Shown here: in pieces, positions 40,090 through 45,584 of the stretch | Numbering within the stretch: position 1 is the first letter of the stretch | Layout: every line of letters starts with the position of its first letter | Assembly: GCA_003719395.1 (NCBI GenBank) | Contig: RHMC01000047.1 | Coordinates: forward strand, 1 to 45,584 | Origin: Streptomyces altiplanensis | GTDB lineage: Bacteria; Actinomycetota; Actinomycetes; Streptomycetales; Streptomycetaceae | DNA length: 45,584 nt | Direction: 5' to 3' | Notes under the pieces: generated by a model | Told to the model about the DNA's origin: nothing | Databases searched by the model: none | Seen by the model: the letters and a program-made list of their open reading frames with translations, nothing else | Program-made: the position numbers and the translations under genes

Positions 40090-41553
40090 TCACTTCTTGC
40101 TCTCCAGGACCGCCTTCATCACGTCTTTCGCGATGGGAGCGGCGAGGCCGCCGCCGGAGATGTCCTCGCGGTTGGCGTCGTCGTCCTCGACGACGACGGC
40201 GACGGCGACGGGAGATCCGTTGTCGGCGGTCTTGGCATATGAGATGAACCAGGCGTACGGCTTCTCGCTGTTGTCGACGCCGTGCTGGGCGGTGCCGGTC
40301 TTGCCGCCGACGGTGACGCCGGGGAGCTGGGCGTTCTTGCCGGTGCCCTCCTTGACGACCGTCTCCATCATTTCCTGGACCTTCTGGGCGTTCTCGGGAG
40401 AGAGCGGGCGGCTCATCTCCTCGGGGCTCGTCTTCTCCAGCACGTCCAGGTTCGGGTCGGTGAGCCGGTCGATCATGTACGGCTGCATCAGCGCGCCGTC
40501 ATTGGCGATGGCGGCGGTCACCATGGCCATCTGGAGCGGGGTGGCGGCGGTGTTGAACTGGCCGATGGAGGAGAGCGCGGTCTGGGCCCCGTCCATGTCC
40601 TTGGAGAAGACGCTCGCGTTGGAACGGACGGGCACGAACTGCTGCTCGTTGAAGCCGAACTTCTCCGCGGTCTCCAGCATCTTGTCGTTGCCGAGGTCGG
40701 CGCCGATCTTGCCGAAGACGGTGTTGCAGGACCACTGGAGGGCGACCCGGAGAGTGGCGTTCTCGCAGGGGTGGTTGCCGTCGTTCACCAGGTTCTTGGT
40801 GGAAAGGGGCAGACGCCACGGCAGCGGCGAGTCGGTCTTCTCGTCGGCTCCGTCGTACAGGCCGTGCTCCAGGGCGGCGGCCGCGGTGACGACCTTGAAC
40901 GTGGAGCCGGGCGGGTAGGTCTCGCGCAGGGCCCTGTTCGTCGTCGGCTTGTCCGGGTCCTTCTCGTACTTCTGCCAGTTCTTCACGTCCTCGTCGGTGT
41001 TGCCGGCGACCTTCGAGGGGTCGTACGAGGGGGTGCTGGCCAGTGCGAGGATCGCGCCGGTCTGCGGGTCGATGGCCGCGACGGCGCCCTTGCGGCTGCC
41101 CAGGCCCTCGAAGGCGGCCCGCTGGGCGGCGCCGTTGAGGGTGGTGACGACGTGGCCGCCCTGCTTCTTGTCGCCGGTGAACATGGAGAGCGTGCGGTCG
41201 AAGAAGAGGCGGTCGTCGGTGCCGGTGAGGATGTCGTCCTCGATGGACTCGATCTGGTTGGAGCCCATCCGCTGCGAGGTGAAGCCGGTGACGGGCGCCC
41301 ACATCGGGCCGTCCTTGTAGGTCCGCTGGAACTTGAAGTCGCCGCTCTTGGACTCCTTGGACCCCGTGATCGCCTTGCCGTCGACGATGATGTCGCCGCG
41401 CTTGTGGGCGTAGCGGTCGATCAGGACGCGGCGGTTGTTGGGGTCCTTGGCGAGTTCGTCGGCCTTGACGTACTGCACCCAGTTGACGCGTACGAGCAGG
41501 GCGAGGACGAGCAGGCCGCAGAAGATGGCGACCCGGCGCAGGGGCTTGTTCAC
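40090..41553 (-). CDS. pbpA: Penicillin-binding protein PbpA (class B transpeptidase)
   Basis: Membrane-anchored peptidoglycan transpeptidase, 487 residues, partner of the upstream SEDS glycosyltransferase. N-terminal TM (VAIFCGLLVLALLVRVNWVQ). The transpeptidase motifs are SxxK in YPPGSTFKVVTAAAAL, SxN in LQWSCNTVFG and KTG in TVGGKTGTAQHG. GTG 41553 overlaps the SEDS stop in the usual GTGA (41550-41553). In this sequence the two genes are also joined in one frame because of an upstream indel (see SEDS gene); the natural start is still the GTG followed by NKPLRR. A 167-nt spacer separates it from pknB. Confidence 0.94.
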   Translation of the reverse strand: MNKPLRRVAIFCGLLVLALLVRVNWVQYVKADELAKDPNNRRVLIDRYAHKRGDIIVDGKAITGSKESKSGDFKFQRTYKDGPMWAPVTGFTSQRMGSNQIESIEDDILTGTDDRLFFDRTLSMFTGDKKQGGHVVTTLNGAAQRAAFEGLGSRKGAVAAIDPQTGAILALASTPSYDPSKVAGNTDEDVKNWQKYEKDPDKPTTNRALRETYPPGSTFKVVTAAAALEHGLYDGADEKTDSPLPWRLPLSTKNLVNDGNHPCENATLRVALQWSCNTVFGKIGADLGNDKMLETAEKFGFNEQQFVPVRSNASVFSKDMDGAQTALSSIGQFNTAATPLQMAMVTAAIANDGALMQPYMIDRLTDPNLDVLEKTSPEEMSRPLSPENAQKVQEMMETVVKEGTGKNAQLPGVTVGGKTGTAQHGVDNSEKPYAWFISYAKTADNGSPVAVAVVVEDDDANREDISGGGLAAPIAKDVMKAVLESKK

Positions 41554-42948
41554 GGTCGGACCACCTGGGTCATTTCGGCGTCGGAGGTGGGGGCGGGGGC
41601 GGGGGCGGGCCAGCGCGCGGTGTCGCTGAATGCGCAGCAGGATGGCGATGAGCGCCCAGTTGGCGATGACGGAGGAGCCGCCCTGCGCGAGGAACGGCAT
41701 GGTCATGCCGGTCAGCGGGATGACGCCGGTGACGCCGCCCGCGACGACGAAGACCTGGAGGGCGAAGGCGCCGGAGAGGCCGATCGCGAGGAGCTTGCCG
41801 AAGGGGTCGCGGGCGGCGAGGGCGGTGCGTACGCCGCGCTCGATGAGGAGGCCGTACAGCAGGATGATCGCCATGAGGCCGGTCAGGCCCATTTCCTCAC
41901 CGACGGTGGCGAGGATGTAGTCGCTCTTGGGGGCGATGCCGCCGATGAGGCGGGAGTAGCCCTGGCCGAGTCCGGAGCCGAAGAGGCCGCCGGAGCCGAA
42001 GGCGTACACGGCCTGGGCGGTCTCGGTGACGCCACCGTCCTGGAGGGCGAGGGGGTTGAGCCAGTTGTTGACGCGGGACTGTACGTGGCCGGCGAAGGAG
42101 GCGACGCCGACGGCGCCGGCGGCGCTGAGGGTGAGGCCGAAGACGACCCAGCTGGTGCGCTCGGTGGCGACGTACAGCATGATCACGAAGAGGCCGAAGA
42201 AGAGCAGCGAGGTGCCCAGGTCGGTCTCGAAGATCAGGATCATCAGGCTGATCGCCCAGATGGCGAGGATCGGTCCGAGGTCGCGGCCGCGGGGCAGGTA
42301 CATGCCCATGAAGCGGCGGCTGGCGAGAGCGAGCGCGTCGCGCTTCACCATCAGGTAGCCGGCGAAGAAGACCGCGATGATGATCTTCGCGAACTCGGCG
42401 GGCTGGAGCGATCCGACGCCGGGGATGGTGATCCAGATCCGTGCGCCGAACTTGGCCGGGAAGAACATCGGCAGGATCAGCAGCACGAGGGCCACGACCA
42501 TGGAGATGTACGTGTAGCGCTGGAGTACGCGGTGGTCCTTGAGGAACAGCAGGACGCCCAGGAAGAGGGCGACGCCGAGCGCCGACCAGATCATCTGCTT
42601 GGGTGCCATCGCGCCGCCGAGGGCGTCGGTGGTGATCGTCGGTTCCAGGTCGAGCCGCCAGATCAGCACCAGACCGAGCCCGTTGAGCAGGGTGGCCAGC
42701 GGCAGCATCAGCGGGTCGGCGTAGGGCGCGAACTTGCGCACCATCAGGTGCGCGACGCCCGCGAGCAGACTGAGCCCGATGCCGTAACCGAGCATGCCGG
42801 CGGGCAGGCTGCCGTCCTTGGCGAGGCCGACGTTGGCGTACGCGAAGACCGGGATGATGACGGCGAACGCGAGCATCGCGAGCTCGGTGTTGCGGCGGCT
42901 CGGCGCTTCGATCGCGCCGATGGTGGTCGTGTTGGTGACAACGCTCAT
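41550..42948 (-). CDS. SEDS family peptidoglycan glycosyltransferase FtsW/RodA-type (frame break near its 3' end)
   Basis: Polytopic lipid II polymerase working with PbpA. Conserved features: LMLPLATLLNGLGLVLIWRL, GVGSLQPAEFAKIIIAVFFAGYL (in part), FETDLGTSLLFFGLF with the SEDS Asp, RVNNWLNPLALQDGG, and SDYILATVGEEMGL; about ten to twelve TMs. ATG 42948, 22 nt after pstP. At about 41629 one extra base (CTGAATGCG where CTGATGCG is expected) shifts the frame. Without it the tail reads ISDTARWPAPAPAPTSDAEM and ends TQVVRP at TGA 41550, giving 465 residues and the ordinary GTGA overlap with pbpA. With it the frame runs on into pbpA. Whether it should be called RodA or FtsW is undecided; its place beside pbpA matches mycobacterial rodA. 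Confidence 0.92.
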
Positions 42949-42970
42949 GGTGGTAAGGCCCCCTACGGCT

Positions 42971-44544
42971 TTACGGCTTACCGCACTGCGAGACGAGCTT
43001 CTGCTCTTCCTCGGAGAGGCTGGGGCCAGGAGTGGGCGGAGCTGTAGCCGTCGGAATCTTCTTGGTCGTGGTGGTCTGGGTCGTGGCGCCGGAACCGGTC
43101 GTGCCGCCCGCCTCGCCCTCGCCCGTACGCGCGTCCTTCTCGCGTTCTGCCTGCTCGCGTTCTGCTTTCTCGCGCTCCGCCCGGCGGCGCTCCTCGTCCT
43201 TCTTGCACGCGGAGGCCTGGGTACCGAGTTCGGTGACCTTCTCGCGCGCGTCGGCGAGGCTGCCCTCGGCGATGGTCGTCTCCACCTGCTTGCGCTGGTA
43301 GGGCGGGAGGTACTTGAGTTCGATCTCGGGGTGGTCCTTCTCGACCTTCGAGAGGGAGACCCAGGCGAGGTCCTGGCTGATGCCCCGGTAGAGCGCGACG
43401 TGCTCGTCGTTGGCGCCGACGTAGTACTGGGTCTGGGTCCAGCGGTAGCCGCCGTACAGACCGCCGCCGACGACGGCGAGCGCGAGCACGATGTAGAGCG
43501 ATCTCTTGAACCACCTGCGTCCGGCGCGGGGCTTGTCGAAGTCCTCGTCGCTGTACGCGCCGAAGACGCCGTCGGGGGCCGCTCCGTAGCCGCTGTCGTC
43601 ACCGCTGCCGGGCGGGCCGAAGGAGCCCCCCGGCGCGGGCTGCGGGGGAACGGGCCGGCCGAGGCCCGCCGCGCGGCCCGCGGGGGTCTGCATGGCGCCG
43701 CCGTCGTTCAGCTGGAGCTGGTTCTCGGCGACCGCGCCGACGACGACCGGGGTGTCGTTGAGCTGCCCGGCCAGGGTGTCGTTGCCGTCGACTCGAGGAC
43801 GTCCGCGACGATGCAGGTGATGTTGTCGGGGCCGCCGCCGCGCAGCGCGAGCTGGATCAGCTCCTGCACGGTCTCCTGCGGGCCGTGGTAGCCGGCGAGC
43901 GTCTCCTCCATCGTCTGGTGGGAGACGACGCCGGACAGGCCGTCGGAGCAGATCAGATAGCGGTCGCCGGCCCGGACCTCACGGATGGAGAGGTCGGGTT
44001 CGACGTGGTCGCCGCTGCCCAGCGCGCGCATCAGCAGGGAGCGCTGCGGGTGGGTGGTGGCCTCTTCCTCGGTGATGCGGCCCTCGTCGACGAGGCGCTG
44101 CACCCAGGTGTGGTCCTGCGTGATCTGCGTCAGCACGCCGTCGCGCAGGAGGTACGCCCGTGAGTCGCCGACGTGCACGAGGCCCAGGCGCCGGCCGGTC
44201 CAGAGGAGGGCGGTGAGCGTGGTGCCCATGCCCTCCAGCTGGGGGTCTTCCTCGACCATCATGCGCAGCTGGTCGTTGGCACGCTGCACGGCGGTGCCGA
44301 GCGAGGTGAGGATGTCCGAGCCGGGTACGTCGTCGTCCAGCGTGACCAGGGTGGAGATGACTTCGGAACTCGCCACCTCGCCCGCGGCCTGGCCGCCCAT
44401 GCCGTCGGCGATGGCGAGAAGGCGCGGGCCGGCGTAACCGGAGTCCTCGTTGCCCTCCCGGATCATGCCTTTGTGCGATCCGGCGGCGAAGCGCAGTGAC
44501 AGACTCATGCGCACCTCGCCCGTCGGCTCCGGGTACATCCGCAC
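42971..44544 (-). CDS. pstP: PP2C-type serine/threonine phosphatase PstP (frame break at about 43793)
   Basis: Dephosphorylates PknB and its substrates. PP2C domain (about 1-245): GMIREGNEDSGYAG, LLAIADGMGGQAAGEVAS with the metal Asp residues, GDSRAYLL, ICSDGLSGVV, GGGPDNITCIVADV. Then linker, TM (LYIVLALAVVGGGLYGGY) and an external region ending with a Glu/Arg/Lys-rich helix and Thr/Pro-rich tail. The frame breaks after DVL at 43786-43800. One inserted base joins it to VDGNDTLAGQLNDTPVVVGA and on through MQTPAGRAAG to the TM, giving 524 residues. Start GTG 44544 has GGAGGG 8 nt upstream; ATG 44538 is an alternative. Confidence 0.9.
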
Positions 44545-44636
44545 GGTGCCCACCCTCCGGTCGGGAGCCTTCGGGGATCCGTTGTGGGGACCGCCGCGGC
44601 TCGCTCGCTCCGCTCGCGCTCAATCATGACGTGGCA

Positions 44637-45146
44637 CTACTTCCGCAGCTCGATGACGGTCTTGCCGATGCGGATCGGCGCGCCCAGCGGAATGGGGGTC
44701 GGGGTGGTGAGACGGGTCCGGTCGAGATACGTGCCGTTGGTGGACCCGAGATCCTCGACGATCCACTGGCCGTCACGGTCCGGGTAGATCCTGGCATGAC
44801 GGCTGGACGCGTAGTCGTCGTCCAGCACGATCGTCGAGTCGTGCGCCCGCCCCAGCGTGACGGTCTGCCCCTGGAGGGCCACCGTCGTGCCGGTGAGCGT
44901 GCCTTCGGACACCACCAGCTTCGTGGGGGCGCCTCGGCGCTGGCGCTGCTGCGGCGGTGCCGCAGCCTGCTGCTGGCGTCCGGTCTGCTGCGGCCTGGCG
45001 TCGGCGGACGCAGTACGGCGTGAGCCGCGCTGCGTGACCCGCGTACCGAACAGATCGCTGCGGATGACCTGGACGGCCACAATCACAAACAGCCACAGAA
45101 CAGCCAGGAAACCTAGCCGCATGACCGTCAGGGTCAGCTCTGACAT
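44637..45146 (-). CDS. fhaB: FHA domain membrane protein FhaB (FipA)
   Basis: Phosphothreonine-binding protein of 169 residues that links PknB signalling to division. N-terminal TM MSELTLTVMRLGFLAVLWLF, a Gln/Arg linker, and an FHA domain from LVVSEGTLTGTTVALQGQTV to the end, with binding-loop residues GRAHDSTIVLDDDYASSRHARI (in part) and EDLGSTNGTYLDRTRL. ATG 45146 is next to a GGGGG ribosome site. 10 nt after fhaA. Confidence 0.93.
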   Translation of the reverse strand: MSELTLTVMRLGFLAVLWLFVIVAVQVIRSDLFGTRVTQRGSRRTASADARPQQTGRQQQAAAPPQQRQRRGAPTKLVVSEGTLTGTTVALQGQTVTLGRAHDSTIVLDDDYASSRHARIYPDRDGQWIVEDLGSTNGTYLDRTRLTTPTPIPLGAPIRIGKTVIELRK

Positions 45147-45156
45147 TGCCCCCGCT

Positions 45157-45584
45157 TCACCCTTCGGCTTGCCGATAAACGATGGTCGTACTGCCCACGA
45201 CGATCCGCGAGCCGTCGCGGAGCGTAGCGCGGGTGGTGTGCTGTCCGTCTACCACGATGCCGTTGGTAGACCCGAGATCCTGGATCGTCGGGGGCGTTCC
45301 GGTCCGGATCTCACAGTGCCGGCGCGATACGCCGGGGTCGTCGATCCGCACGTCTGCTTCGGTGCTGCGGCCCAGCACCAGCGTCGGGCGGGACATCTGA
45401 TGGCGTGTGCCATTGATCTCGATCCAGCGCCGCGTCTGGCCGCCCGGCATGGGGCCGGGGCCCGCGCCGGCCGGTCTGGCGGACGCTGCCGCCGGTCCGG
45501 GCCTCACACCGGGGGCGGGGCCGCGGGCATGGGGGGCACTCCGGGGGAGGCCGACGGCGGGTAGCCGTAGCCGCCGCCGCGGGG
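45157..45584 (-). CDS. fhaA: FHA domain protein FhaA, 5' part beyond window (frame break at about 45510)
   Basis: C-terminal part of the cytoplasmic FHA regulator that binds phosphorylated MurJ-linked pseudokinase and PknB in mycobacteria. The FHA domain is complete: RRWIEINGTRHQMSRPTLVL, GRSTEADVRIDDPGVSRRHC, IQDLGSTNGIVVDGQ. Upstream is the Gly/Pro/Tyr linker. In the frame of the FHA domain the residues before about 45510 become Arg/Leu-rich, while another frame reads GYGYPPSASPGVPPMPAAPP, the expected linker, then hits TGA. One missing C in the CCGGGGGCGGGG run (45508-45522, plus strand) would join them. The N-terminal FhaA_N domain lies outside the window. Confidence 0.85.
   Translation of the reverse strand, partial: PRRRLRLPAVGLPRSAPHARGPAPGVRPGPAAASARPAGAGPGPMPGGQTRRWIEINGTRHQMSRPTLVLGRSTEADVRIDDPGVSRRHCEIRTGTPPTIQDLGSTNGIVVDGQHTTRATLRDGSRIVVGSTTIVYRQAEG

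Noticed and set aside
40090..43602. A single 1170-residue minus-strand frame covering the SEDS gene, pbpA and upstream sequence
   Set aside because: The part before 42948 is an out-of-frame reading of pstP, and the SEDS-PbpA join depends on one suspicious base near 41629. Two overlapping genes explain it better.

Overview
This 45.6 kb window is the replication-origin region of an actinomycete chromosome, almost certainly a Streptomyces. The evidence is the very high G+C with strongly G/C-ended codons, frequent GTG/TTG starts, an 829-bp dnaA-dnaN spacer full of TTGTCCACA-type DnaA boxes, five near-identical parS sites (core GTTTCACGTGAAAC) around parAB, and a gene order that matches the known Streptomyces origin region gene for gene. 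I cannot name the species.

Layout. (1) 1-6.6 kb, plus strand: the end of murJ (lipid II flippase), a membrane pseudokinase with a C-terminal discoidin-like domain, ECF sigma factor sigM with its zinc-finger anti-sigma factor, then trxB-trxA behind a textbook SigR promoter. (2) 6.7-13.5 kb, minus strand: a GNAT acetyltransferase, parB-parA, rsmG, jag, yidC, yidD, rnpA and rpmH. (3) 13.5-26 kb, plus strand: dnaA, oriC, dnaN, a short gnd, recF, dciA, gyrB, gyrA, a DUF3566 membrane protein and tRNA-Ile. (4) 26-33 kb: a DLW-39 small protein, a secreted protein of unknown function, a Ser/Thr kinase and an HTH protein on the minus strand, tRNA-Ala, a DUF5324 protein, a cyclophilin and a rhomboid protease, then an extra-origin cluster of four perfect DnaA boxes. 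(5) 33.3-45.6 kb, growth, division and envelope control: crgA, a DUF881 protein, a tiny membrane protein, a PabA/TrpG-like glutaminase, two class E sortases, and on the minus strand fhaA-fhaB-pstP-SEDS-pbpA-pknB.

How it works together. The window combines chromosome replication (dnaA, oriC, dnaN, recF, dciA, gyrBA), segregation (parAB and parS), membrane-protein insertion and RNA processing (yidC, yidD, rnpA), thiol/oxidative stress (trxBA), and the PknB/PstP/FHA phospho-signalling circuit that controls peptidoglycan growth through a SEDS protein, PbpA, MurJ and CrgA. Many neighbours overlap by 4 nt (ATGA or GTGA), which indicates translational coupling.

Sequence quality and novelty. At least nine single-nucleotide frame breaks interrupt eight otherwise intact genes: dnaA, dciA, the secreted protein, DUF5324, the first sortase (twice), the SEDS gene, pstP and fhaA. 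Most lie in G/C runs and each is restored by adding or removing one base. Several of these genes are essential, so assembly or sequencing indels are the likeliest cause. One of them creates a false SEDS-PbpA fusion frame. I see no convincing undescribed system. The most interesting signals are the parS sites that force a shared VSRET peptide into three unrelated proteins, the DnaA-box cluster between rhomboid and crgA, and the overlap of a parS site with the trxA terminator.
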